DNA of 64,000 bases. Origin: CAYQJS01 sp964417895 (GTDB lineage: Bacteria; Chloroflexota; UBA6077; SHYK01). A program made the position numbers and the translations under genes. The notes beneath the pieces were generated by a model. That model was not told the origin of the DNA. It saw only the letters and a list, made by a program, of their open reading frames with translations, and made no database searches. Below are positions 8,116 through 15,830 of the stretch, piece by piece; positions within the stretch are counted from its first letter, which is position 1; each line of letters starts with the position of its first letter. The stretch is taken from the NCBI GenBank assembly GCA_964417895.1, contig CAYQJS010000028.1, positions 1 to 64,000 on the forward strand, written 5' to 3'.

Positions 8116-8943
8116 ATGATCTCTCCACAGCTCGTTGAGGACGTGCTGCAGCGGCTGGGCCTGCGGGCCCTCCCCGAGCGCGATCTCGCCGGACTGGCGG
8201 ACCTCTACGGGCGATGGTGTCGGAAGGTCCCGTTCGACAACATACAGAAGCGTCTGTTCCTCGCCGCCGGATGCGACGGGCCGTTGCCAGGCCACACCGC
8301 CGAGGATTTCTTCCGAGCGTGGCTATCGTATGGCACGGGAGGCACCTGCTGGGCGGTCAGCCAGGGACTGTACGACCTGCTAGCCGCCGTGGGCTTTGAC
8401 GTGGCCAGAGCAGCGTGCACTATGCTGAGCTCGCCGACTGTGCGCGGTCCCAACCACGGGACCGTTATCGTCACCATCAACAGCCGGCGATATATCGTCG
8501 ATGGCGCGATGCTCACCGACCGACCCATTCCACTTCAGGAAGGCGTCCTCGGCGGTGCCGAACATCCAGCGGCGCAGGTCCGGGTAGGGAAACAGGCCAG
8601 GCGATGGCATGTGGCGTGGCGCCCGCTGCATCGTCCTGAGGGGTTCTCGTGCCGGATCGAAGCAATCGGTCTGTCCGGGCTTGCCTTCGACCGGTACTAT
8701 GAGGGCACGCGCGGCTGGAGCCCTTTCAACTACTCCGTGTATGCGCGGACCAATACCCAGGATCGGATTACCGGGGTGGCGTTCGGACAGAGGGTCACTC
8801 TGGGGCCCGATGGCGACGCGGCCAGCGAGGCCATCGGTCCGGGAGAGCGCGATCGGTTTCTCGTAGAGCACCTCGGCATCGCGGAGGAAATCGTCGCTCG
8901 CTTGCCAGCCGACGAGCCACTCCCCCCACCACCCCAGGGCTGA
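8116..8943 (+). CDS. Arylamine N-acetyltransferase-like protein
   Basis: The protein has the NAT fold signature: a catalytic triad read as C78 (GTGGTCWAV), H114 (PNHGTVIV) and D129 (YIVDGAM), close to the positions 69/107/122 of characterised enzymes. NATs transfer an acetyl or acyl group from CoA to arylamines, hydrazines or amide precursors. The usual RGGxC motif is here GTGGTC, so the arginine is missing. ATG 8116 follows GGAGG with ten-base spacing and gives 275 residues, the normal family length; an in-frame ATG at 8032 would add 28. The gene sits directly behind the second substrate-binding gene. A role in modifying imported or aromatic amines is possible but unproven. Confidence 0.8.
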   Translation: MISPQLVEDVLQRLGLRALPERDLAGLADLYGRWCRKVPFDNIQKRLFLAAGCDGPLPGHTAEDFFRAWLSYGTGGTCWAVSQGLYDLLAAVGFDVARAACTMLSSPTVRGPNHGTVIVTINSRRYIVDGAMLTDRPIPLQEGVLGGAEHPAAQVRVGKQARRWHVAWRPLHRPEGFSCRIEAIGLSGLAFDRYYEGTRGWSPFNYSVYARTNTQDRITGVAFGQRVTLGPDGDAASEAIGPGERDRFLVEHLGIAEEIVARLPADEPLPPPPQG

Positions 8944-9012
8944 TCTGATCACGGTCGCCAGGGGTCCCGGCGCGGTCTGGTAGTATCAGCAGGCGCCCCA
9001 TGGGACATTCGC

Positions 9013-9180
9013 CTAGTGGGTCACTTGTCATGGATATCGCCATTGCGTCAGTCCCGTCGTTTCGTAGGGCGGGGGCTTGTCCCCCGCCACGCGGCCCCGG
9101 GTGCGGCGGCCGGGCGGGAGGGGACAAGCCCCTCCCCTACCGGACGAAAAAGGCCATGCCCGTAGGAATTGACCCACCAG
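9013..9180. mobile_element. MITE-like element with CTAGTGGGTCA ends (copy 1)
   Basis: The 168-bp non-coding element starts CTAGTGGGTCACTT and ends so that its reverse strand reads CTGGTGGGTCAATT, giving imperfect terminal inverted repeats. Inner arms (GGGGCTTGTCCCC and GGGGACAAGCCCC) make the whole element a long palindrome. A second copy is at 44370-44535. It carries no open reading frame of note. Non-autonomous DNA element is the simplest reading. Confidence 0.75.
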
Positions 9181-9196
9181 GTGGCAACGTGCCGCC

Positions 9197-10531
9197 ATGC
9201 GAAGGGAGAGGACACTGGCCAGCGAGCCGGCTCTGACCCAGATCCAGACGGCGACTCCAGTCCCCGCTCTGGAAGTGCCCCCCACGCGAGACGGACGCTT
9301 CCGGCCCGCCGAGACCGCCCCGTCTGGTATCCAGACGTTCGCGTCGCTTCGCCATCGCAACTTCCGTCTGCTATGGACCGGCACGTTGTTCATGAGCGCG
9401 GGGCAGTGGATCCAGCAGGTCACGCTCGGCTGGCTCACGTACGAGATGACCGGCTCCCCGGTGCTGCTCGGGGCGTTGAGCGGCGTGCGCGCGCTGCCGT
9501 TTCTGCTGGCGAGCCCCTTCGCCGGCGTGGCCGCCGACGTCTTCGACCGCCGTCGCATCCTCCTGGGCGTCGAGGCGCTCCTGCTCGTCGCGGCAGTGGC
9601 GATGGGGCTGCTCGTCGGATCGGGCGGGCTCGAGGTCTGGCACATTTTCGTATTCGGCTTCCTTACAGCGGTCGCCTGGGCTTTCAACCAGCCTGTCCGC
9701 CAGGCGCTCGTGCCCATGGTCGTCCCGAGGAGCGACCTGATGAACGCCGTGGCGCTGAACTCCCTCGGGTTCAACTGCACCAAGGTCATCGGGCCGGCCC
9801 TGGGGGGCGTGCTTATTGCCGTGATCGGGGCAGCGGGGAACTTCCATTTGCAGGGTGCCGCGTACGCCTGCGTCCTCGTCGCGGTCTCGGCGATGGTCGT
9901 CCCGCCCATGGCCCGAGCCGCGCGCCGATCGTCGCTGGGGTCCAACTTCAGGGAGGGGATGCGCTACGTGCGCTCTTCGCCCCAGGTGCTGGCGCTCATC
10001 GTCGCGAACCTGGTCCCGAACCTGTTCGCGATGCCGTACCAGGCGCTCATGCCCGTCTTCCAGAAGGACGTTCTGGGCGTCGGGCCCGACGGGCTGGGCC
10101 TCATGCTCGCGGCACCCGGCGTGGGCGCGGTAGCAGCGGCGCTTTTGCTGGCCTCTTTCGCGCACCGCCTGTCGCGGCGGGGTCCGCTCTTGCTGGGAGC
10201 GCTCTTCGCCCTAGGCGGCTCCCTGATCGCCTTCTCGCAGACGACGTCGCTCCCCATGGCGCTCCTCATGCTGGTGGGGGTGGGCGGCTGTCAGATCATG
10301 TTTGCCGCGGGCTCAAACACTGTGCTGCAGACCCTCGTTCCTGACGAGCTGCGCGGCCGGGTGATGAGCATCTACATGCTCGACCATGGGCTGAGCCCGG
10401 CTGGCGCTCTGGCCGCCGGCATCAGCACGCACTACGTGGGTGCGCCCACCACGGTGGCGGCCATGGGGGCGATCGTCATCCTGCTGGCCGCCGTCCTCGT
10501 CTGGCGCTTGCCGCAGATGAGAGAGCTGTAA
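9197..10531 (+). CDS. MFS transporter, EntS-like (DHA3/MFS_3 type)
   Basis: A 444-residue integral membrane protein with a hydrophilic N-terminal extension of about 50 residues and then about twelve hydrophobic segments. The motif FRLLWTGTLFMSAGQWIQQV in TM1 and GVAADVFDRRRIL between TM2 and TM3 are typical of the MFS_3/EntS-like exporters, which expel siderophores, macrolides or other small molecules using the proton gradient. The conserved NAVALNSLGFN segment is also present. The start at 9197 has only a weak purine-rich site. It lies beside the MITE-like element and downstream of the NAT gene. Substrate unknown; export is more likely than import. Confidence 0.88.
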   Translation: MRRERTLASEPALTQIQTATPVPALEVPPTRDGRFRPAETAPSGIQTFASLRHRNFRLLWTGTLFMSAGQWIQQVTLGWLTYEMTGSPVLLGALSGVRALPFLLASPFAGVAADVFDRRRILLGVEALLLVAAVAMGLLVGSGGLEVWHIFVFGFLTAVAWAFNQPVRQALVPMVVPRSDLMNAVALNSLGFNCTKVIGPALGGVLIAVIGAAGNFHLQGAAYACVLVAVSAMVVPPMARAARRSSLGSNFREGMRYVRSSPQVLALIVANLVPNLFAMPYQALMPVFQKDVLGVGPDGLGLMLAAPGVGAVAAALLLASFAHRLSRRGPLLLGALFALGGSLIAFSQTTSLPMALLMLVGVGGCQIMFAAGSNTVLQTLVPDELRGRVMSIYMLDHGLSPAGALAAGISTHYVGAPTTVAAMGAIVILLAAVLVWRLPQMREL

Positions 10532-10554
10532 ACCGCTCATGGTGAGCCTGTAAA

Positions 10555-10727
10555 CCGCTCATGGTGAGCCTGTCGAACCATGAGCCCTAGGCTGGGCGGT
10601 CCCGGGCCGTCCTTCGACAGGCTCAGGAGGAGCGGCGTAAAGAGCTCCGCTCACGGTCAGCCTGTCGAACCACGAGCCCTACGTTGGGCGGTCCCGGGCC
10701 GTCCTTCGACAGGCTCAGGAGGAGCGG
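10555..10727. repeat. Two adjacent copies of the 81-bp CCGCTC...GAGCGG palindrome (copies A and B)
   Basis: Copies at 10555-10635 and 10647-10727 are each exactly 81 bp and nearly identical, each with TTCGACAGGCTCAGGA near the right end. An extra partial left end precedes copy A (10533-10550). They fill the convergent gap between the MFS gene and the phosphatase fusion gene. Confidence 0.85.
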
Positions 10728-10803
10728 CGCAAAGAGCTGCGACCAGCGGCAGCGTAAGAAATCTCGCGGGCTGCGACGCGCTCCAGATTCTTCGCTTGTG
10801 CGC

Positions 10804-12681
10804 TCAGAATGACCGTGGCCCGACCAGCAGCAGTCGCTCGGCCAGCTCGAGGGCGTCCACCGGCCAGAACGGCTGTGGCCGAGGGTGTCGAACGCCTGGG
10901 GCGCCCGCCAGCGGCCGACACGAGAGAATGAGGCGGCGCCAGCGGAGGGGGACCGCCTCGCGCCCGTGGACGGCGCCGAGGAGCGCCCCAGCGATGGCGG
11001 CATTCGTATCCGTGTCGCCGCCGGCCATCACGGTGCTCACGATCCCCTCCTCCAAGGTTGGGGCGTGGAGTAGTCGGTGGAACGCGTTCTGGAAAGCGGT
11101 GAGGACCCACCCGCTATTGGTCTCGAAGCTGGCAGGCGCACTGCGCTCGGCTGTGTCCAGCGCGTCGCGCACCGCGCGCTCCCGACAACCGCGCTCTGCC
11201 CAGCGTCGGGTGAAGGCATAGACCTCGCCCGCTGAGGCGCCGGTGCCGACGGCGTGGGCGACTGCGACCACGAAGGCCGCGCACGCGTCCTGGCACACGG
11301 CGTTGGGGTGGGTGAGCCGACTTTCGGCGCGAGCGACCTCTGCGAGGGCGTCGGGGTCCATGGCATGCCCCCAGATGCCGAGCGGGCTGATGCGCATCAA
11401 CGAGCCATTCGCCTGGCTCTCGCGGTCCGCCGCGCGGGAGGCGGCTTCAGCGGGTGAAACGGGCGCGGCGGCCGCTGCGGCGCGCAGGGCCCGAGCCGTC
11501 GTCGCCCCCACGTCGAAGGGCTGCGAGCCATACCAGTAGCCGTACGCCCCGGCGACCGAGTCTGGGTCATAGCCCCCCGTCGCGACCAGGCTTCGGGCGA
11601 GGGTGAGCGCCAGCTCCGAATCGTCCGTCGGCTGGCCGGCGATCGTCCCGAACGTTCCGCCATCGGCCAGATCCTGCAGGCCACCGGGGTAGCGCCGGCG
11701 GATAGCATCAGCCGACTGAAACTCCACCAGGCTGCCAAGAGAGTCGCCGGCCAACTGGCCCAGGAGGCAGCCGTGCGCGCGCCGCAGAAGCGGGCCGTCG
11801 GCAATAGATTCGCCTGGCTCGAGCCGCGCGCGGCGCAGCTGCCCGGGTATGGACGGGTCCCGAGGCGCCCGCCGAAACAGGTCGCTCCAGCGGCGGCCCA
11901 GGAGCGCGGGGACAGCGCTGGGGGCTCCACCCAGGCAGGCACGAGAGCGGCTCGCGCCATTGGGGGCGTAGGCCGTCGGTCGGCCTTCCTCGTTGAAGAG
12001 ATCGGCGCCGGTCCCTCGCAAGAGCGCCTGGCCGCCAGCGTAATCCCAATCGCCGGCTCCTTTGAAGGAGGTCCCAAGCGTGGCCTCTCCAGCGGCTGCG
12101 AGCGCGAGCCTATATGCGATGCTGGGCATCGCCCTAGAGCGAGCCGGCGCGATCGCACTGAGGCCGGCGAGCGTTGGAGTACCCGCGTCATAGGAGACGA
12201 GCACGACGTCGTGCGGGCCGAGCGCGTGTGGCCACGGCTCGCGTTCGATCACTGCGCCGTTGCGGGTCGCTGGACCGCACCCGTCTGCCCAGGCCAGCAA
12301 GTCGCCATCGTCGTCGGGAGCGCACGGAGCGTAGACGATGCCCAGCACCGGCTGGCGATCGCGGAGGAGCGCGATGGAGACCGAGCTGCCGCGGACACCC
12401 TGCAGGTAGTTGACGGTGCCGTCGTTGGGGTCGACCAGCCAGAGGAAGCGCGGTGGCGGGACGACGCCGGCGCTTCCGGTCTCCTCGCCGCGGTATCCCC
12501 AATCGGGGAAGGCTGCCAGCAGGCGTGCGCGAATGAGGCGCTCGGCCTCGACGTCGACGTCCGCGTGCGACCCGTGGCCCCGGGGACCGCCCGGGCGATG
12601 GAAGTCGGCCCGTACGAGATCGCCCGCCGAGGTAGCCGCCTCGAGGGCGACCTCCATCGCGCGCGCCAGGTCATCAGCCAT
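10804..12681 (-). CDS. Fusion of inositol-monophosphatase-family phosphatase and ADP-ribosylglycohydrolase
   Basis: A single 625-residue frame contains two complete enzyme domains. Residues about 1-260 are an inositol-monophosphatase/CysQ-type Mg2+ phosphatase: GEETG (65-69), the metal motif DPNDGTVN (84-91) and DWDYAGGQAL (211-220) are all intact. Residues about 300-620 are an ADP-ribosylglycohydrolase (DraG/ARH fold): HGCLLGQLAGDSLGSLVEF, the metal motif PTDDSELAL (351-359) and GGDTDTNAAIAGALLGA near the C terminus. ATG 12681 overlaps the cobT stop by eight bases; a longer frame to 12753 would only add repeat-encoded residues. Co-translation with CobT suggests a role in cobalamin lower-ligand or nicotinate-nucleotide metabolism, for instance dephosphorylating alpha-ribazole phosphate. 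That function is inference. Confidence 0.88.
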   Translation of the reverse strand: MADDLARAMEVALEAATSAGDLVRADFHRPGGPRGHGSHADVDVEAERLIRARLLAAFPDWGYRGEETGSAGVVPPPRFLWLVDPNDGTVNYLQGVRGSSVSIALLRDRQPVLGIVYAPCAPDDDGDLLAWADGCGPATRNGAVIEREPWPHALGPHDVVLVSYDAGTPTLAGLSAIAPARSRAMPSIAYRLALAAAGEATLGTSFKGAGDWDYAGGQALLRGTGADLFNEEGRPTAYAPNGASRSRACLGGAPSAVPALLGRRWSDLFRRAPRDPSIPGQLRRARLEPGESIADGPLLRRAHGCLLGQLAGDSLGSLVEFQSADAIRRRYPGGLQDLADGGTFGTIAGQPTDDSELALTLARSLVATGGYDPDSVAGAYGYWYGSQPFDVGATTARALRAAAAAAPVSPAEAASRAADRESQANGSLMRISPLGIWGHAMDPDALAEVARAESRLTHPNAVCQDACAAFVVAVAHAVGTGASAGEVYAFTRRWAERGCRERAVRDALDTAERSAPASFETNSGWVLTAFQNAFHRLLHAPTLEEGIVSTVMAGGDTDTNAAIAGALLGAVHGREAVPLRWRRLILSCRPLAGAPGVRHPRPQPFWPVDALELAERLLLVGPRSF

Positions 12682-13864
12682 AGCTTGGCGTCGGGGAGGA
12701 AAGTTCGCTCCCTCCCCCCTTGCGGGGGAGGGTTGGGGTGGGGGGTTGCGCACTTGCGCGGTCTTGTGCGGTTTCCGGCCGTGTCCCCTGTCCCCTGTCC
12801 CCTGTCCCCTGTCCCCTCCGTGAGACGCCGGCCTCGTCGAAAGTGGCCATCTCGTGGAGGATGGCCACGGCGTCGTCGACCAGATGCATGGCGAGCGCCG
12901 CGCCGGTGCCCTCCCCGAGGCGAAGGTCGAGGTTCAAGAGGGGCGCCAGCTCCAGGCGTTCGAGGGCGACGCGGTGGCCCGGCTCCATGGAGCGGTGCGC
13001 TGCGATCAGGTACTGGTGGGCAGCCGGGGCCATTTCCGTCGCCAGGAGGGCCGCCGCGCCGGAAGCCAGGCCGTCCAGCACGACCGGTATGCGGTGGGCG
13101 GCGGCCGTGAGGATCACGCCCACGAGTGCGGCGATCTCGAAACCTCCCACGCGTGAGAGAACATCGAGCGGGTCGGACGGATCCGGGTCGTTGAGGGCAA
13201 GGGCCCGCTCGATGACATCGACCTTGTGAGCCAGTTGCGCTTCGTCGAGGCCGGTACCCCGGCCGGTCACCTCCGCGGGGGGCCGTCGAGTCAGCGCCGC
13301 GATGACGGCGGCGGCCGCGGTCGTGTTCGCTATGCCCATATCCCCCGTCGCCACGAGGTCCAGCCCTCTTGCGAGCTCCAGCTCCAGGATGTCGATGCCC
13401 GCATACACAGCCGCCAAGGCAGTTGCCCGGTCCATGGCGGGGCCGATGGCCATGTTGTGCGAACCGTAGCCAATCTTCCTGCTCACCAGCAGGGCGTGCG
13501 GGGGTAGATCCGCCGCCACGCCCACGTCCGCGACGACGACGCGGGCGCCGGCGCGGCGCGCCAGCACGTTGATGGCCGCCCCGCCGGCGAGGAAGTTCTG
13601 GACCATCTGCGCCGTGACCGTCTGCGGGTAGGCCGAGACGCCCTCGGCCGCCACACCATGGTCCGCGGCGAGCACGATCACGGCCTTGCGCGGGAACCGG
13701 GGGCGGGCGTTCCCCGTTATCCCGGCCAGCTTTGCAGCCAGCTCCTCGAGCCGGCCGAGGCTGCCCTGTGGCTTGGTAAGACGGTCCAGCCGGTCGCGCG
13801 CCGCCTGCATGGCGGCAGCGTCGAGCGCCGGTATCTGGGCTATGACTTCGCTGATCCGGTCCAT
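12674..13864 (-). CDS. cobT: Nicotinate-nucleotide:dimethylbenzimidazole phosphoribosyltransferase CobT
   Basis: CobT makes alpha-ribazole 5'-phosphate, the nucleotide-loop precursor of cobalamin, from NaMN and a benzimidazole base. The 396-residue chain shows the family signatures: LTKPQGSLGRLEELA, ADHGVAAEGVSAYPQTVTAQ, GDMGIANTTAAAA and LRLGEGTGAALA, the last carrying the catalytic glutamate. The true domain ends around MATFDEAGVS. The remaining 45 or so residues are encoded by a TGTCCCC heptamer array and a REP-like repeat, so the C-terminal tail is repeat-derived. It overlaps the phosphatase/ADP-ribosylglycohydrolase fusion by eight bases. It is downstream of frdABCD on the same strand but separated by 291 bp. 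cobN, another cobalamin gene, is at the right end of the window. Confidence 0.95.
   Translation of the reverse strand: MDRISEVIAQIPALDAAAMQAARDRLDRLTKPQGSLGRLEELAAKLAGITGNARPRFPRKAVIVLAADHGVAAEGVSAYPQTVTAQMVQNFLAGGAAINVLARRAGARVVVADVGVAADLPPHALLVSRKIGYGSHNMAIGPAMDRATALAAVYAGIDILELELARGLDLVATGDMGIANTTAAAAVIAALTRRPPAEVTGRGTGLDEAQLAHKVDVIERALALNDPDPSDPLDVLSRVGGFEIAALVGVILTAAAHRIPVVLDGLASGAAALLATEMAPAAHQYLIAAHRSMEPGHRVALERLELAPLLNLDLRLGEGTGAALAMHLVDDAVAILHEMATFDEAGVSRRGQGTGDRGQGTRPETAQDRASAQPPTPTLPRKGGGSELSSPTPSYG
12714..12818. repeat. REP-like repeat plus five TGTCCCC heptamers at the cobT 3' end
   Basis: A CCCTCCCCC/GGGGGAGGG hairpin with the tail TTGGGGTGGGGG (12714-12745) is followed by five tandem TGTCCCC units (12783-12817). 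Both are translated in frame as the C-terminal tail of CobT. Confidence 0.8.
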
Positions 13865-14155
13865 CGGAGGTGACCCCTCCCCTTCCCCCCACCGAGGGGA
13901 GGGGCAGAAACCGAAGCCTGGGGGACGCCCTCAGCCCCGGGCATAGGGGTGTGCCCCCTCTGCACTCACCCGAGCGCGGCTCCTACGCCGAGTTTCCCCT
14001 GGCACGTCGCCGCATTGTCGCACATGCGCGGCTCGAAACTGAGTTGGGGACGGCATAATAGCGACACCCGGATCACCACAGAGGCACAGAGACACGGACA
14101 TCTCTAGACGGATCCGGGATCACCGCGCCGAGCCGAGCACTAGAACTCGGACCTC
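13865..14155. other. Intergenic region between frdD and cobT, with a dispersed repeat
   Basis: 291 bp with no gene. The first 100 bp hold a CCCCTCCCC/GGGGAGGGG hairpin and a dispersed repeat-like segment. I looked for a cobalamin riboswitch upstream of cobT (GCCACTG box) and did not find one. Confidence 0.55.
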
Positions 14156-14515
14156 CTAAAGGCGGACCAGGGTGATCACCGCCAGCACGGTGCCGACGAC
14201 GGCAGCCCCGTAGCAGAGGACCGCGATCGGCATCCGTGCGCCGTGGACGCCTAGGTCGAAGAGGAGATAGCGAAAGCGGTGCGCCCAGTGGAATAGCGGC
14301 AGGGAGACCAGAACCAGCAGGTAGAGCCGTACCAGGGGATTGCCGACAAGGTTGGCCATGCGCTGCGGGCCGTAGGCGTCGGCGGGTACCCAGCCGAGGG
14401 GGATCGCCAGCCCGTTGATGAAGATATGAACGGGAAGCAGCATCCCCACCACACCGGCCCCGGCCATAAAAAGACCCCACCACAGAGGCTCGATGGTGTC
14501 GATGCGATACCTCAT
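14156..14515 (-). CDS. frdD: Fumarate reductase membrane subunit D
   Basis: A 119-residue protein with three hydrophobic segments and the FrdD pattern EPLWWGLFMAGAGVVGMLLP near the N terminus and LPLFHWAHRFRYLLFDLGVHG in the middle, where a histidine lies in the quinone/heme-region helix. With FrdC it anchors the FrdAB dimer and passes electrons between the quinone pool and fumarate/succinate. GGAG lies upstream of the ATG, which is 34 bp after the frdC stop. Last gene of the frdABCD operon. Confidence 0.9.
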   Translation of the reverse strand: MRYRIDTIEPLWWGLFMAGAGVVGMLLPVHIFINGLAIPLGWVPADAYGPQRMANLVGNPLVRLYLLVLVSLPLFHWAHRFRYLLFDLGVHGARMPIAVLCYGAAVVGTVLAVITLVRL

Positions 14516-14549
14516 CCAGATCTCCGCGTTGTTGCTCCCATGGTCCTCA

Positions 14550-14969
14550 TCATCCGCCCACCGTGGGAGAGACGAGTATGACGGCGATCGCCAGGGTCAC
14601 TACCACCCAGGCGATGATCATGGAGGCGTTGAGCGCGCTGCCCGGCGTCGCTGTCTTACCGACGCGGAGGTAGACGAGGGCGCCAACCGATGTGAAAGCA
14701 GTCCAGGCATGATAGAGAACGAAGGCGAGGCTGACCAGGCTGAAGATGATCCAGCCCGGGGACCTCACCGAATCGCGCCACATCATGTTGGCTTCCGGCC
14801 CACCCGCCATCTGGGGCACCTGCATCAAGAAGAGCACCACCCACGCAGCCGCGAACACCGCGGAGAGCTCGCGCAGCATGTAGAGCGAGTAGCGCGGGTT
14901 CTTTAGCCACCAGTTGGCCCGCATACGCCAGGGGTACGCGGTGGCTCGCGGGGCCGCTCCGGTGTGCAT
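14550..14969 (-). CDS. frdC: Fumarate reductase membrane subunit C
   Basis: A 139-residue integral membrane protein. Recognisable features are WWLKNPRYSLYMLRELSAVF at the N terminus and SLAFVLYHAWTAF in the middle, with three hydrophobic helices, as in E. coli-type FrdC. It anchors the catalytic dimer and helps form the quinone site. The start ATG overlaps the frdB stop codon as TGATG, so translation is coupled. The E. coli-type C+D arrangement, rather than a single diheme SdhC, suggests a quinol:fumarate reductase lacking heme or with low heme content, though the direction of the reaction in vivo is not shown. Confidence 0.9.
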   Translation of the reverse strand: MHTGAAPRATAYPWRMRANWWLKNPRYSLYMLRELSAVFAAAWVVLFLMQVPQMAGGPEANMMWRDSVRSPGWIIFSLVSLAFVLYHAWTAFTSVGALVYLRVGKTATPGSALNASMIIAWVVVTLAIAVILVSPTVGG

Positions 14970-15724
14970 CAGCGTCGCCCCCACGGCAGCAGGAACGATC
15001 GGAAGAAGTCGTTGGTCGTGGCGAGCTTCGTCCGCTGGATCGCGGCTGCTGGATCGACGTTCTTCGGACACACGACGGAGCATTCGCCCACGAAGGTGCA
15101 CTCCCATATGCCCTCGGAGCTCGCCACCAATGACATTCTCTGGTCTCTCCCCTCATCACGCGAGTCCATGTTGTAGCGATGCGCGAGTGCGATCGCGGCG
15201 GGCCCGAGGAAGCGCTTCTCCATGCCGTAGACGGGGCACGCGGCGTAGCAGAGCATGCAATTGATACACATGCCGAACTGCTTGTAGTCGTCGACCTGCT
15301 CCGGCAGCTGCCGAAATTCGTGCCCGAAGCCAATGGGAGCGCTCGCCAGGTCCTCGCGAATGATGTACGGCTTGACCTCCTGGAGCTTGTGCATGAAATC
15401 GTCCATGTCCACGACAAGGTCGCGAAGGATGGGAAAGTTGGCCAGCGGCTCGACGCGCAGTTCGGCGGGGTAGTAGTCGCGGAGAAAGGCGGCGCACGTC
15501 AGCTTCGGTGTGCCATTGACCATCATCCCGCAGCTCCCGCATACGCCCATGTGGCAGGACCAGCGGAACGAGAGGGTCCCGTCGATGTGGTCCTTGACGT
15601 ACTGCAACGCGTCCAGCACGACCCAGTCCTCGTTGTACGGGACGGAGTAAGACTGGGTGACCGGCTGCCGGTCCTCCCCCGGCCGATAGCGCGTGACGAC
15701 CATGCGGAGCATCTCTTGAGCCAT
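14969..15724 (-). CDS. frdB: Fumarate reductase iron-sulfur subunit
   Basis: 251 residues carrying three iron-sulfur clusters: [2Fe-2S] ligands C57, C62, C65, C77 (CHMGVCGSCG), [4Fe-4S] ligands C153, C156, C159 and C163 (CINCMLCYAACP), and a [3Fe-4S] set with C209, C215 and C219 (CSVVCP). It transfers electrons between the FrdA flavin and the membrane subunits. A G-rich ribosome binding site precedes ATG 15724. It follows frdA after about 100 bp that contain an inverted heptanucleotide array, and overlaps frdC. Confidence 0.95.
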   Translation of the reverse strand: MAQEMLRMVVTRYRPGEDRQPVTQSYSVPYNEDWVVLDALQYVKDHIDGTLSFRWSCHMGVCGSCGMMVNGTPKLTCAAFLRDYYPAELRVEPLANFPILRDLVVDMDDFMHKLQEVKPYIIREDLASAPIGFGHEFRQLPEQVDDYKQFGMCINCMLCYAACPVYGMEKRFLGPAAIALAHRYNMDSRDEGRDQRMSLVASSEGIWECTFVGECSVVCPKNVDPAAAIQRTKLATTNDFFRSFLLPWGRR

Positions 15725-15737
15725 ACGGCCCCCCCTA

Positions 15738-15830
15738 GGGAACAGGGCGCAGGGGACAGGTTACAGACATCGCTCCGGGCGGTTTCGTCGCCCTACCGGT
15801 TCCCCTGTCCCCTGTCACCTGTCATCTAAT
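15738..15830. repeat. Inverted GGGACAG/CCCTGTC heptamer array between frdA and frdB
   Basis: Units of GGGACAG type at 15738-15766 face CCCTGTC-type units at 15799-15826. They form a potential hairpin in the only sizeable gap of the frd operon and run to the frdA stop codon. Could attenuate or stabilise the transcript, but this is inference. Confidence 0.75.

Noticed and set aside
9013..10803. CRISPR array or IS element
   Set aside because: Repeats are palindromic and few, without regular spacers; no transposase frame.
13865..14155. Cobalamin riboswitch upstream of cobT
   Set aside because: No B12-box or GCCACTG core was found in the 291-bp gap.
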